This document shows, piece by piece, positions 9,793-20,779 of a stretch of 64,000 nucleotides of DNA (position 1 is its first letter; every line of letters begins with the position of its first letter). Source of the DNA: Wyeomyia smithii. Its lineage: Eukaryota; Arthropoda; Insecta; Diptera; Culicidae. The notes under the pieces are model-generated. The model made no database searches and was not told where the DNA came from. It saw only the letters and a program-made list of their open reading frames with translations. The translations under genes were made by a program, and so were the position numbers. The stretch covers positions 182,669,998 through 182,733,997 of the forward strand of contig NC_073696.1 in NCBI RefSeq assembly GCF_029784165.1. The letters are read 5' to 3'.

Positions 9793-12720
9793 CTAATGGG
9801 AGACGGTTAAATTGTTATTGAAAATACCGAAGCCAGTTGACTCATCAAGAAGTGATCCGTCAGTGTAGAACATATTGTCGCAGTTGATGTTTCGATATTT
9901 ATTGGAAAAAATTTTGGGGATCTGCTGCACGCGTAAATGATCCGGGATTCCACGAGTTTCTTCTATCATGGATGTATCGAAAAACACAGTAGAATCAGAA
10001 GTATTTGATAAGTTGACACGATTTGGAATATTCGAAGAAGGGTTAATATTATGGGACATGTGATGGAAATACAATGTCATAAAACGGGTTTGAGAATTAA
10101 GTTCGATTACCCTTTCAAAATTTTCAATCACAGGACGGTTCAAGACCTCACATTTGATAAGAATGCGAGAAGACAGGCTCCAGAAGTGGTTTTTCAATGG
10201 TAGTACTCCAGCTAAGACCTCCAAACTCATCGTATGGGTCGACTGCATGCAACCCAAGGCGATACGCAAACAACGATATTGTATTCGCTCCAGTTTGATC
10301 AAATGTGTGTTTGCTGCGGAGCGGAAGCAGAAACACCCGTACTCAATGACAGACAATATCGTTGTTTGGTAAAGCCTTATAAGGTCTCCTGGGTGGGCTC
10401 CCCACCATTGTCCGGTTATTATTAGAAGATAATTCACTCTTTGTTGACATTTTCTCATCAGATACCTAACGTGACAACCCCAGGTGCCTTTAGAGTCGAA
10501 CCAGACACCAAGATATTTGTGTACCAAAACCTGAGAAATCGTTTTACCCATTAATTGTGTTTGAAGCTGAGCAGGTTCATGCTTCCTAGAAAAAACTACT
10601 ATCTCAGTCTTCTCCGGAGAGAATTCGATACCTAGCTGTAAAGCCCAAGCAGACAAATTGTCCAAGGTATCTTGCAATGGTCCTTGCAAATCGGCAGCTT
10701 TGGCTCCTGTAACAGAGATTACACTGTCGTCTGCAAGTTGTCTTATCGTGCATGAATTTGCCAGACATTCGTCGATGTCATTTACATAAAAGTTGTAAAG
10801 AAGGGGGCTTAAACATGAGCCCTGGGGAAGACCCATGTAGCTAATGCGAAAAGTTTCCAAATCGCCGTGCGTAAAATGCATGTGCTTTTCGGACAGCAAA
10901 TTGTGCAAAAAATTGTTCAAAATTGGAGAAAATCCTTGTCGGTGAAGTTTACCCGAAAGAATGTCAATAGAAACGGAATCAAAAGCCCCCTTAATGTCCA
11001 AGAAAGCAGACGCCATTTGTTCTTTGCGAGCATACGCCAGCTGAATATCTGTTGAAAGCAACGCAAGACAATCATTCGTCCCTTTGGCACGGCGGAAGCC
11101 AAATTGAGTATCTGATAGTAGACCATTTGATTCGACCCAGTGGTCTAAACGACGGAGTATCATTTTTTCCATCAATTTCCGGATACAGGATAGCATTGCA
11201 ATCGGCCTATAAGAGTTGTTATCAGAAGCTGGTTTCCCCGGTTTTTGGATGGCAATCACCTTCACTTGCCTCCAATCCTGCGGTACAATGTTTTGCTCCA
11301 GGAACTTATTGAACAAGTTCAACAAGCGCCTCTTGGCATTGCCGGGTAGATTCTTCAACAAGTTGAATTTGATTCTATTTAACCCAGGCGCGTTATTGTT
11401 ACAGGACAGGAGGGTAACTGAAAATTCTGCCATCGTAAAAGGTGATTCTATCGCGTCGTGACCCGGAGACGTATCGCGAACAAAGTTTTGCGCAGGAACA
11501 GAGTCCGGACATACTTTCCTGGCAAAATCAAATATCCACCGGCTTGAAGACTCCTCGCTTTCGTTGACCGTTACGCGATTCCGCATTCTTCGGGCTGTGT
11601 TCCAAAGAGTGCTCATCGATGTCTCCTTCGACGTCTCGTTCACGAACCGACGCCAATATCCGCGTTTCTTTGCTTTAGCCAGGCTTTTAAGCTTGGTATT
11701 AAGCTCCGAATACCGTATATAGTCTTCGGGTATACCTCCCTTCTGGAAGGCCAAAAACGCGTCGGATCTTTGCGTGTAGACATCGGAGCACTCTTTGTCC
11801 CACCACGGAGTTGGAGGCCGTTCTTTGATCGTTACGCCGGAATATTTCTTCGGCAACGCGGCGTCGAGGATTAAGCCCGCGAGGAGGTTGTATTCTTCAA
11901 GTGGTGGGTGCTGTTGAATCGACTCGACCGCTTTTGAAATCATTTCCTCGTATAACTTCCAATCGACATTCCGTGTGAGGTCATACGGAATGTCAATTGG
12001 TCGCATGCGAGTTGAACCGTTATTAATTGAAATGAGAATAGGCAGATGGTCGCTACCGTGAGGATCGAGGATTACCTTCCATGTGCAATCCAACCGTAGC
12101 GACGTCGAACATAAGGATAGATCCAAAGCGCTTGGGCGCGCTGGAGGTTTCGGGATACGTTTCATTTCACCGTTGTTCAAAATAGTCATGTCGAAGTCAT
12201 CGCAAAGGTTATAGATTAAAGAGGAGCGGTTATCATTGTAAGGGGAACCCCAAGCCACACCATGAGAGTTGAAGTCTCCCAAAATCAAACGTGGCGAGGG
12301 AAGAAGTTCTATTAAATCAAAGAGCAACCGTTGCCCAACCTGTGCTCTGGGTGGAATATATATTGGGGCAATACAAAGATCTTTACCTTGTATTGTCATT
12401 TGACATGCGACAACTTCGATGCCTGGAATCGAGGGGAGGTTAATACGATAGAAAGAATAGCACTTTTTAATCCCTAAAAGTACTCCTCCATATGGGGTGT
12501 CTCGATCAAGGCGAATAATATTAAAATCATGGAAGTTGAGATCAATATTTGAAGTAAGCCAAGTTTCACAAAGGGAAAATGCATCGCATTTGTTTCTATT
12601 TATTAAAACTTTAAATGAATCCATTTTGGGGATGATACTTCTACAATTCCACTGTAAGACAGAGATAGAATCCTTCATATACGCAGATGAATTAGGCATC
12701 GAAGGATAAAATCGCTGCAA
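9793..12720 (-). CDS. I-clade ORF2: endonuclease and reverse transcriptase, cut by nonsense codon
   Basis: 975 codons are open from ATG 12720. The apurinic-type endonuclease fills about residues 15-235 and shows SISVLQWNCRSI, ETWL, ILGDFNSHG (near residue 147) and GSDHLPI. The reverse transcriptase shows SYRPIAMLSC, FLDIKGAFDSV, GLPQGSCLSPLLYNFYVND and the catalytic box LADD near residues 662-665. The frame enters RNase H (FYTDGSLLDES near residue 950) and stops at VSH followed by TAG at 9793-9795. Copy C has AAA here and reads on as VSHKLDNPAS. The product nicks the target and reverse-transcribes the element RNA; without the rest of RNase H it is probably impaired. Confidence 0.9.
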   Translation of the reverse strand: MQRFYPSMPNSSAYMKDSISVLQWNCRSIIPKMDSFKVLINRNKCDAFSLCETWLTSNIDLNFHDFNIIRLDRDTPYGGVLLGIKKCYSFYRINLPSIPGIEVVACQMTIQGKDLCIAPIYIPPRAQVGQRLLFDLIELLPSPRLILGDFNSHGVAWGSPYNDNRSSLIYNLCDDFDMTILNNGEMKRIPKPPARPSALDLSLCSTSLRLDCTWKVILDPHGSDHLPILISINNGSTRMRPIDIPYDLTRNVDWKLYEEMISKAVESIQQHPPLEEYNLLAGLILDAALPKKYSGVTIKERPPTPWWDKECSDVYTQRSDAFLAFQKGGIPEDYIRYSELNTKLKSLAKAKKRGYWRRFVNETSKETSMSTLWNTARRMRNRVTVNESEESSSRWIFDFARKVCPDSVPAQNFVRDTSPGHDAIESPFTMAEFSVTLLSCNNNAPGLNRIKFNLLKNLPGNAKRRLLNLFNKFLEQNIVPQDWRQVKVIAIQKPGKPASDNNSYRPIAMLSCIRKLMEKMILRRLDHWVESNGLLSDTQFGFRRAKGTNDCLALLSTDIQLAYARKEQMASAFLDIKGAFDSVSIDILSGKLHRQGFSPILNNFLHNLLSEKHMHFTHGDLETFRISYMGLPQGSCLSPLLYNFYVNDIDECLANSCTIRQLADDSVISVTGAKAADLQGPLQDTLDNLSAWALQLGIEFSPEKTEIVVFSRKHEPAQLQTQLMGKTISQVLVHKYLGVWFDSKGTWGCHVRYLMRKCQQRVNYLLIITGQWWGAHPGDLIRLYQTTILSVIEYGCFCFRSAANTHLIKLERIQYRCLRIALGCMQSTHTMSLEVLAGVLPLKNHFWSLSSRILIKCEVLNRPVIENFERVIELNSQTRFMTLYFHHMSHNINPSSNIPNRVNLSNTSDSTVFFDTSMIEETRGIPDHLRVQQIPKIFSNKYRNINCDNMFYTDGSLLDESTGFGIFNNNLTVSH

Positions 12721-14068
12721 GGAGGGGCCATTGGGCAGTCAAGTGCTTCAAAAATGATCTCACTGTTGGGAGGAATGCTGTAAGAAAAATTTCAATTGGA
12801 TCGGGTACATTGAAATTTTCAAAAATCCAGTCCACAATGTCAGAAAATTTCACTAATCCAGAGTTTGTTTCATCAACTGGATGTGCAAAAGGAACAACTG
12901 GGGTTTTAGATGTTCCTGGCAGTGCTGGGAACTCCTTCTGGGACTTTAAATTTGCAAGCCCAGGAGGAGTTTGCTTCGGTTTTTCCGCAGCACTGTTTGG
13001 TTTGTTCGTACTTTTCATTACACTTTGGGAAATCTTAAGACCTTTACGGGGAAGTTTGGGAGAAGAAACATGTTTCCTCTTCCTAGACTCCCCAGGATTG
13101 GCATAAGATGTTCCCGCTGATGAATCGTCAGAATCGGTTTCATCAGAGGACAACAGATCAAAGGGGTTCGATGTTATGGTAGAAGTGGTCACGGTCTTCT
13201 TCAGCATCTCAGCATAAGAACGCTTTGAACGCTCCTTAAGTGACCGCTTGATTTTATCTCTGCGCTGCATGTACACCGGGCATGTGGAGAGCTCATGCTG
13301 ATTTTCCCCGCAGTGAATACATTTTTCAGCATTTACACTGCAAGAATCGTCCGCATGAGTTTCTCCACACTTGCTACATCGTGCCTTATTGCTGCAGTAG
13401 GCGGCTGTGTGGCCTAGCTGCTTGCAATTGGTGCAATTCATAACACGGGGTACATACAATCGCACAGGCAGACAAACCCGATCGATCGAGACGTGGCTAG
13501 GGAGAGCAAATCCGGCAAACGTAACACGAAACGAGTCTGACGGAGTGTACACTTTTGTGCCGTTGACAAGAGACACAGACCGCAATTGCTTGCAATCTAT
13601 GATCTTTACTTTTACGTCGTGACACAAAGCATTTTTGAAGCAGCCAAAACCGCTTGCCAAGATACACTCGACCGACAGACTCGAATCGGTTATGACACCG
13701 TCGATCTCCACGTCTCGTGCGGGTATATAAACGCGATACTCGCGTGTGAAAAGCTCGGAGCGAGCAATAGCGTTGGCCTGTTCCAGGTCGCTGACCACGA
13801 CACGGAGCTTGTTGGGTCTGACCTTGGAGATTTCGGTCACGGCCTTGTACCCCTCCGTCAGGTCTTTCGAAATCTGCAGGATGTTTAACGGTTTCGATTT
13901 CGGTCCTGCTTTTGGCCGAAAGAAAACAGTAAAGCTGCCCTGAGATCCGTCCGGGTAAAGCCTGGGGCGAGGGGGGACTGGAGAATTAACAGAGGAAGGG
14001 TTGGCAGGAGGGACAGGGTCGGAGGGGTTCGGAGATGGTGGCACGGGAGGCGAGGGATCTACATCCAT
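12692..14068 (-). CDS. I-clade ORF1, Gag-like CCHC protein
   Basis: A complete 458-residue frame starting at ATG 14068. The N-terminus is proline-rich (MDVDPSPPVPPSPNP). Three zinc knuckles lie in a row: residues 212-225 (CTNCKQLGHTAAYC), 231-243 (CSKCGETHADDSC) and 250-263 (CIHCGENQHELSTC). After these comes a basic segment rich in K, R and S. In this family ORF1 binds the element RNA and forms the ribonucleoprotein. Its stop lies 29 bp inside the start of ORF2, in a different frame, which is common in I-group elements. The same protein is present with two nonsense changes in copy C. Confidence 0.9.
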   Translation of the reverse strand: MDVDPSPPVPPSPNPSDPVPPANPSSVNSPVPPRPRLYPDGSQGSFTVFFRPKAGPKSKPLNILQISKDLTEGYKAVTEISKVRPNKLRVVVSDLEQANAIARSELFTREYRVYIPARDVEIDGVITDSSLSVECILASGFGCFKNALCHDVKVKIIDCKQLRSVSLVNGTKVYTPSDSFRVTFAGFALPSHVSIDRVCLPVRLYVPRVMNCTNCKQLGHTAAYCSNKARCSKCGETHADDSCSVNAEKCIHCGENQHELSTCPVYMQRRDKIKRSLKERSKRSYAEMLKKTVTTSTITSNPFDLLSSDETDSDDSSAGTSYANPGESRKRKHVSSPKLPRKGLKISQSVMKSTNKPNSAAEKPKQTPPGLANLKSQKEFPALPGTSKTPVVPFAHPVDETNSGLVKFSDIVDWIFENFNVPDPIEIFLTAFLPTVRSFLKHLTAQWPLLAAILSFDA

Positions 14069-14411
14069 CGCGCTAAATCTAGCGCACTAGCGCCGACAGA
14101 ACACGTACCTCTTTACTTCTCCTTTCAGCAGGGTTGGTTGTCCGAACGGTCGAAGCTGCAGCCGTTACAGCCAGCAGCTCCAAACAGCCACCAGCAGCGA
14201 GCCGGGTGTGTGATCACTCAGCACAGCGACACAAATCGCTGTCAACTGTTGGCTTCTTCTTTTTCTTCCTTTGTGTTGAGATTCTCGTCCACTGCTGTAG
14301 CACAAATCACTTAGCAGCCAAATCGGCTTACGCACCAGCAAACAGCCACGATGCGAAACAGTTGCACAAAGGCGGGCGACCTTGAACCTTCACTCGACCA
14401 GGCAAACAATG

Positions 14412-15490
14412 AACGTAAATATATATTGAGCTGTTAATTGCCACTTTAGTAAGAGATACAGTTTTTGTTATCTTTCAACTGTTTTAACAACTAGCTTGAG
14501 TATATGAGCGAATCGTTACTATAAATTGGAAATTCCGTTTACCATTTTCACTTTGTTTGTAAATTTAATTTCCTGATTTTATGTTGTAACATCTGTAAAA
14601 AGCGAATTAAATATTTGGTAGTTATTTATGAGATGTTAAAACATTTTTCTCCTTAGAAACATAAACAAACTAAGTTCTTATCATGCTCCAAACAAAACCA
14701 TTTACCCACTCATACAAATTAGAAAATTGCCAAAGGGTAAACAATATAAACGAATCGGTCGAAGAGACTTCTCTCCATCAGACGCAAACACAAGATGAGA
14801 AATTTGTGAAATTGAATGGAAAAAGATATTGTTCATATACTGCATATTGGACACACGAACGTTTATCGTTCGAAAGTCCCAGCGTGATCCGTCGCCTAGA
14901 CATGTGCTTATCAAATATGTTTCCGTATGCCAAGGATAGTGTTTTTGAAGCTAGAAGGTACAATAGTGCTTATCAGGCAGAGTGTAACATGTTTTTTATT
15001 TATTTATTTATTTATTTATTATTTTCTCTCAATTGTAAATAAAAATAATCATGCTGAATTTTCTTCATCTACAGAATGTTTATTGCCGTATGAAAAGATG
15101 CTATACAGAATTCTAGTTAAACCGGATATCATTTAGTGGTGCAAAAAACGATCAACTTTTGAAGAAGGCGTAGTGAAGAAATGGGGAGGATACTTAGCAT
15201 GTGGTGTATCAAATATTCTGTTCAGAGAGACATAATTCCTTTTTTTCCCGTTTTTTCTCCCTGTCTTTTTATAGCCTTTTAATTCTTGGTTTCGTCCCGT
15301 TCGCTTTTTTCGTTACTCTCTTTTTGGTTGCCTACTTATTTCGCTGCTATGCTGTTATCGTCGGTTCTCGCACAGGAAACAAGGTGTTTAGCATCAACAT
15401 TTCATTCTAGCGAAGAAATATCGGAAAAAATTCTATACCAGATTAGATCGCTTTTAACGGCCCTGTGTTGCCCTGCACACCCAGACTAGT
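14412..15490. other. Unassigned interval with one unrecognised ORF
   Basis: AT-rich sequence after the 5' end of the I-clade element. It includes a 119-codon plus frame (14683-15042) whose last part overlaps a TTTA simple repeat at about 14998-15022. The first 100 residues (including KLNGKRYCSYTAYWTHERL) are varied in composition, but I recognise no domain. An apparent splice acceptor at 15074 would not keep the frame. A pyrimidine-rich tract lies at about 15235-15300. Confidence 0.4.
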
Positions 15491-15499
15491 CTGTAATAA

Positions 15500-16030
15500 C
15501 TTTTGGGAGATTTCAATGATAGCAGTTTGCCTGTTTGTCTGTGTACCTCTGCTTAGAAGACGTTTGGCCACTTAGCCAGAGAGATAGCGGCGTTTGATCC
15601 TGCTCCATAAACTTCAGATTTAGTCTGGTACCAGATTTTTTAGCCATTTGTGTAGAAACGGATGGTATCCGATGGAAGACTAGGCCCTCATTATTTCACA
15701 TTGAGCGGTCTGTGTCAATCACTGGTAACCAAAAGACCGAAGGACCGGCTTCTGAATTGAACTGAGCTCTACCATTCGCTACAATACAAGATCTGCGTGG
15801 GTTAAACGTGGTCGAGCGCCAATTGTGGTTTTAGCCCCAGGTCTTGCCGATCAGTGTACTGTAAGTCCAGATATCTGAAGTCGCCTTTTTGACAGCGTAG
15901 TCTTGTTGAGCACTGCACTGCACTTTTAATTCAGAATAATTCCAAGGTATTTGATTTCATTGATAAAGCTTGCTTGCTGTTCGAAAGAAGTTGTCTCTAT
16001 TCAATTCGGTTCATGGCTACAGCTCGCTAG
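15500..16030 (-). pseudogene. Loa-like non-LTR relic (end of RT and RNase H)
   Basis: The minus strand reads NEIKYLGIILN near 15960-15930 and then IGKTWGLKPQ-like sequence. Next comes an RNase H start (RFYTNGSKIWYQTKSEVYGAG near 15677-15615, with N in place of the usual D) and NVFQAEVYTDKQ. This order, with KYLG, a TWGLKP segment and an RNase H with FQAEVYA-like sequence, is typical of Loa-clade elements such as those of Aedes. Many stops and frameshifts are present. Confidence 0.6.
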
Positions 16031-16089
16031 CCATGTCGTCTGCGGAGGCCCCACAGGTTTTCATTTGATCGAGCCTACCGTAGTCTCCC

Positions 16090-16905
16090 GATTTTCGCCG
16101 TTTGAACACTAAGCGGTTCTCCCAGCAGTTGATGCAACTCGTGGTTCATCCGCTTCCGTCATGATTCATCTTCCATCTGCACTCCACCGCAGATGGTACC
16201 CAGCACCTTCCGTTCGAAAACCCCAAGGGCGCGTTGGTCTTCCACGACCATAGTCCAAGTTTCGTGGCCTCATAGGACAACCAATGTGATAAGTGTTTCG
16301 TGGATGATTAACTTCGTGCGGTGGTGAATTTTGTTTGAGAAGAGCGCCCGCCGGAGTCCAAAGTAGGACTGATTTCCTGCTATAAGGTGTCACCGAATTT
16401 CCCTGTTGGTGTCTTTATCAGCAGTCACCAGTGAGGCCAGGTACACGAACTCGTCTACCATCTCGATTTCATCACTGCTAGTCTGTATTCGTGGTAGAGG
16501 TCAGTCCAATTATCCAGCTTCAGTCTGATGTACGTCGCCGGTTTCCATCAAGGGTTCCTGCTACGATGTCGATGTCATCGGCGAAGCCAAATAGCTGAAC
16601 AACCTCCTGAATATTCTGCCACTCGTGTCGATACCCGCCTTTCGTATCACACCTTCCATAGCAATATTGAATAACAAGCACAATAGTCCATAACCTGGCC
16701 CGCTTCGAGATTGTAACGAACTTGAGAACGTCTCCGAAACTCGAACTACGCACATCACCCGATCCATCGTCAACTTGAGCACCCGTGTCAGTTTATCCGG
16801 GGAACTGTAATCGTGCCATAGCTGATCTCGACAGATAGTGTCGTACGTCGATTTAAAGTCAATAACCAGATGATGTGTAGGCACGTTATATTAAGGGTAT
16901 TTCTG
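16090..16905 (-). pseudogene. RTE-like reverse transcriptase relic
   Basis: Minus-strand pieces in order: PTHHLVIDFKSTYDTICRDQ (from 16884), CLLFNIAMEGVIRKAGIDT, then in another frame QLFGFADDIDIVAGTLDGN (catalytic FADD near 16580), and further on sequence equivalent to RALGVFERKVLGTICGG near 16200. These match the relic at 23690-25835. The family is widespread in mosquitoes. I place it in or near the RTE clade, though a different CR1/Jockey-group assignment is possible. Stops and shifts make it non-functional. Confidence 0.7.
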
Positions 16906-16959
16906 TAGGATCACGGCACCCTCCATCCGCTCCTCGGTACAACCTCCTCCTCTTCACTT

Positions 16960-17235
16960 ACGTTACCTTACCAATCAGACGAGAGCCGTAGTGGCTCGTG
17001 CTGTATCAAGAAGTTGTCGCCATGTTGCTTGGTTTTGGGCTGTGTTTCGCCAGTTCCCCAGGCGTCTCATCACCCGCAAGTCTTCTTCGATTTAGTCGAG
17101 CCATCGTGCAGGCTGCGCCCCTCTATTTCCGGTGCCAGCAAAATTGCTGAAAAGAAGTGCTTTCCCAGGGTTGGTGTCCGGCATCCTTACGACGTGACCG
17201 GCACACCACAACCTATTGACTTTCGGCAGGTGTGC
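16960..17235 (-). pseudogene. Second RTE-like C-terminal relic
   Basis: Read on the minus strand it gives sequence like GTGNRGAQPARWLD, then IEEDLRVMRRLGNWRNTAQN and QATWRQLLDTARATTALV, the usual C-terminal tail of these mosquito RT proteins. Its order relative to the RT relic at 16090-16905 is wrong for a single minus-strand element, so it is a separate copy or a rearranged piece. Confidence 0.6.
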
Positions 17236-17259
17236 AATGGGTTTCTCTCCAAGCAGCGC

Positions 17260-19413
17260 ATGCTGGTCTACCGAAACGTTCGCACAGATGGTCGATCAAG
17301 CAACCGTGAAACTGACGGGCCTATGGCCGTTGGTGGTTGCGGATGACTTCAACGCTTCGGCTGTCCAGTGGGAAAGTCTCTGTACAAACCAGAGGGGCCA
17401 GATCTTGTTGGAAGCTTTGGCAAAGCTCAACTTAAACTTGGCTAACGTTGGCAGAAATGGTGCGGAATCGATTATCGATGTGACGTTCTGCAGCCCAGTA
17501 ATGATCACGAACTGGAGGGTAGACGACAGGTACACGAATAGCGACCACCAATCGGTCCGCAATGAGGTAGGCGTACGGAAGCAAGCAGCGAGTAGGGCCA
17601 ATATTCCACCCTTCTACGGCTGGAAAACATTGCATTTCGATGCACGAATGGGGTGAACCACTCCCGGGTGTGAACCAGCTAAATTCGATACTGTCACCGA
17701 CATACTGGTGGAGCGAAACGATAGCAGGCCTATGCAGTGCATGACTCCGTGCAAGACGGAGGATGCAACGCGCGCGTTCCAACGAACAAAGAGAGAAACG
17801 CGGTGCCGCATTTAGATCCGCTAAGGCAACGCTTGAGAGCGCGATCAGAGCCAGTAAACGAGCCTGTTTCGAACGACTATGCGCCAGTGTCAATTCGAAC
17901 CCGTGGGGTGACGCCTACAGGATCGTTATGACCAAGACTAGAGGTGCGCTAGCCCCAGCTGAATCGATGCTAGAAAAGATCATTCAGGGCCTCTTCCCAA
18001 GCCATGAAATAAGTCCCTGGCCTCCGGCTGACGAGTCACCACCAACCGTGAGTGACGGCAGTCGTGCAGAGACAGACGATGCGGTAAGGGTGACAGAAGA
18101 TGAATTGATCGAGATCGCAAACTCCTTAAAGATAGGCAAGGCACCGGGACCAGATGGAATCCCGAACTTGGCCATCAAAACGGCCATTAAAGAAGCCCCC
18201 GGGTTGTTCAAGGTGGTCATGCAGAAATGCCTTGACGACTGCCTCTTCCCGAACGTGTGGAAGCGCCAGAGGCTGGTGCTATTGCCGAAGGTCGGGAAAC
18301 CACCAGGTGACCCCCATACCAGTCTGCCTGCTGGACACGGCGGGCAAGGTGCTTGAGAGGGTTATCCGCAATAGACTGGTGAAATACACAGAAGGTGAGA
18401 ACGGTCTATCGTGCAACCAGTTCGGTTTTCGAAAAGGTAGGTCCACGGTGGATGTAATCCTTTCCGTCACTAGAACGGCTGAGGTTGCAATCCAACGTAA
18501 AAGGAGGGGCATTCGTTATTGCACGATTGTCACGCTCGACGTGAAGAACGCGTATAACAGTGCCAGCTGGGACTTCATAGCCTTAGCGCTACAAAGCCTC
18601 AGAGTGCCGACGCCGTTGTACAAGATTCTGGGTAACTACTTTCCAAATCGAGTGCTAGTGTACAACACAAACGAGGGTCTGAAACGCGTCCCAGTTACCG
18701 CAGGTGTACTGCAAGGTTCCATCCTGGGTCCTGTACTGTGGAATGTGTTGAAACTAACACTCCCTCCAGGGGTGGTGATTGTGGGCTTCGCCGATGATAT
18801 AACTCTTAAGGTCTATGGCAAGTCAATTAGAGAGGTGGAGTTGAAGGCCGCGCTATCCATACGCGTAGTGGAAGACTGGATGCACTTCAGTCCAGCTGGC
18901 GCACCATAAGACTGAGGTTATTGTTGTAAATAACAGAAAGTCGGAGCAGGAGGCATCGATCAGTGCTGGTGCATGCACTATCGTTTCAAAACGTTCCCTG
19001 AAGCTTCTGGGGGGTTATGATCGACGACAAGCTCACGTTCGGGAGCCATGTCGATTATACCTGCAAGAAAGCTTCCATGGCTGTGGCGGCGCTATCTCGC
19101 ATGATGGCAAACAGCTCGGCGGTCCGTAGCAGCAGGCGCAAAATCCTTGCTAGCGTGACCACGATCATACTCCATATTCTGAGGGTCAGCGTGCTCCAAG
19201 GTTTTGGGTACCTCGTGTCATCGTGGCAAACTCGAGAGTGCGCATACCAAACAGTGTCGTACGAGGCGGTTTGTGTCTCGGCTGGCATGATGCCCATCAG
19301 CATCTTCGTCAAAGAGGATGTAGAGTGCTTTGACCAACGCGACACGAGGGGTATACGCAACACCATACGGTCATCTTCAATGACTAGGTGGCAGCGGGAG
19401 TGGTCCAATACTA
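17260..19413 (+). pseudogene. R1-like ORF2 relic, copy 1 main part
   Basis: A 5'-truncated R1-clade copy that begins inside the endonuclease (VVADDFNASAVQW near 17334, then ESIIDVTFCSPVMITNWRVDD). It continues through GKAPGPDGIPNLAIKTAIKE (18136-18195), NQFGFRKGRSTVD, QGSILGPVLWNV and GFADDITLKVYG (FADD near 18787-18798), to the CFDQRDTRGIRNTIRSSSM segment. Several frameshifts and deletions (for example near 17645 and 18320) separate the pieces. The copy is interrupted at 19414 by a TA-flanked MITE, reappears for 17 bp at 20363, is interrupted again by a foldback element, and finishes at 21438-21985. Confidence 0.85.
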
Positions 19414-20360
19414 CACCCAACGCAAACGGGGAACATTTTATTACTTTTGGGCAATTTTTTATTACTTTTTGTGTCTTATGACTGCGCATTAGAAACAAAA
19501 AGTAACAAACAAAAAGTAATAAAAATTATGACGGCCACACGCTTGTATGTGTTTCTGCAGGAGAACATACAGCTAAGCACCGCAATGCATGTGTTGGCAA
19601 AACTTCACTCGCTGCATTTGTATTGATGCAACGATCTGGTTCATTTTTGTCTCCCTTCATCCACACATAATCAGAATCTCAACCGTCAACCTCAAATGTC
19701 CAATTAGAAACACTTTCGTTTCGTCCCCCAGTGTTTACTTGAAATGGAAATATGTAATACTGTCTGACCAGAGTTGCCGAAGTTGCGAATATTGTTCTGG
19801 ATGGGCACGAGTTTTGTATATTCAAACAGGTCCAAATGAGTTTCCATGAACCAATGATTATGTGCTGTAAATAGCTTGCAAGAAAGCGAATGTTTTTATT
19901 TTTCTCTAACGCAGTTTACAGATCGTGATGTCATTTTAAGGCGCATTTCAAGTCTTTGAAATCATCAACGTTTGCATACTCTATGACGGGGAAAATGTTG
20001 CTTGGCAGCTCTTGTCATATTTTTTCGCTACTCCGTATGCATACAACGAGCGAACTAATACACGCCCACCGGATGAATTGGAGATTGAAAAAACTTGTAA
20101 CATGTGTAACTTATGCGACGGCGTGTGATTTTTTTTGACTTGAGGTGGAAAGGGAGCATTTTTCGACAGAAAAAACGTTGCATGTGGTTGAAACGACCAT
20201 TATTAGATAGTCGTACTCTCATAACACGTGCTAAATATATGACAGTATGTGTTGTTACTTAACTGGGGAAGAATTTTATTGCTTTTTAAGTAATGGATTT
20301 GTTACCTAAAAGGTAATTTTGCGCTATTGCTTTTAAAGTAATAAGGGAAAGTTTTGCGTG
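19414..20360. mobile_element. TA-flanked MITE inside R1-like copy 1
   Basis: About 950 bp of AT-rich DNA with related inverted ends (CACCCAACGCAAACG at the left; the right end reads inward CACGCAAAACTTTCCC). TA lies on both sides (19412-19413, 20361-20362). R1 sequence resumes immediately after the right TA, as shown by comparison with the uninterrupted copy at 36342-36370. There is no coding potential. It carries repeated attactttt-like motifs near both ends. Confidence 0.75.
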
Positions 20361-20362
20361 TA

Positions 20363-20379
20363 AAAAAGGTAGATGGACA
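20363..20379 (+). pseudogene. R1-like copy 1, 17-bp island
   Basis: The bases aaaaaggtagatggaca correspond to R1 sequence (cgaaaggtagatggaca near 36348) stranded between two insertions. The last nine bases, agatggaca, are repeated at 21438-21446 after the foldback element and form its target duplication. Confidence 0.8.
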
Positions 20380-20399
20380 GATGACACCCCGTTAGGCAT

Positions 20400-20695
20400 A
20401 TAGACGCAAGGCATACGGACGCGAGGCATAGTACGCTAGGCATAATGGACGGCAGGCATACGGACACGAGGCATATGGACGCGAGGCCGAATAGACGCAA
20501 GGCCGAATGGACGCGAGGCCGAATGGACGCGAGGCCGAATGGACGCGAGGCCGAATGGACGCGAGGCCGAATGGACGCGAGGCCGAATGGACGCGAGGCC
20601 GAATGGACGCGAGGCCGAAAGGACGCGAGGCCGAATGGACGCGAGGCCGAATGGATACAAGGCCGAATGGATACAAGGCCGAAAGGACACAAGGC
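20400..20695 (+). repeat. Left minisatellite arm (16-bp unit)
   Basis: About thirteen uniform copies of gccgaatggacgcgag lie at about 20486-20695, preceded by about five diverged outer units with gcata or shorter spacing. Small changes such as cgaatagacgcaag, cgaaaggacgcgag and cgaatggatacaag mark individual units. Confidence 0.9.
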
Positions 20696-20779
20696 CAAGG
20701 GGAAGTGATGTGGAATATGTTATTATCGTCATCATCTACACAGCATTCGATAACATGTATTTCGCTTCAAAGTGTCATT

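Larger units (their letters stand above)
8634..14411 (-). mobile_element. I-clade non-LTR retrotransposon, near full length (copy B)
   Basis: A 5.8-kb minus-strand element with 5' UTR (about 14411-14069), ORF1, ORF2 with endonuclease, reverse transcriptase and RNase H, a 3' UTR (9020-8650) and a short A tail (T run at 8633-8641). The 5' end shares its boundary (caaacaatg) with copy C at 61677. Flanks carry a 13-bp direct repeat, aacataaatatat at 8621-8633 and aacgtaaatatat at 14412-14424, with one mismatch, so this is an insertion of an apparently complete unit. RNase H in ORF2 and the cysteine/histidine C-terminus place it in the I group (I, Loner or Outcast-type). Defects are limited to a nonsense codon and a frameshift in ORF2. 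Confidence 0.92.

Noticed and set aside
10148..13943. Plus-strand ORFs of 60-100 codons opposite the I-clade ORFs
   Set aside because: They are antisense shadows of ORF1 and ORF2.
14683..15136. Two-exon gene with intron at 14982-15074
   Set aside because: The tested donor and acceptor pairs either break the frame or create a stop at the junction.
15286..15489. Small secreted protein with a hydrophobic start
   Set aside because: The start is not ATG, the hydrophobic stretch comes from a pyrimidine-rich tract, and nothing else supports a gene.
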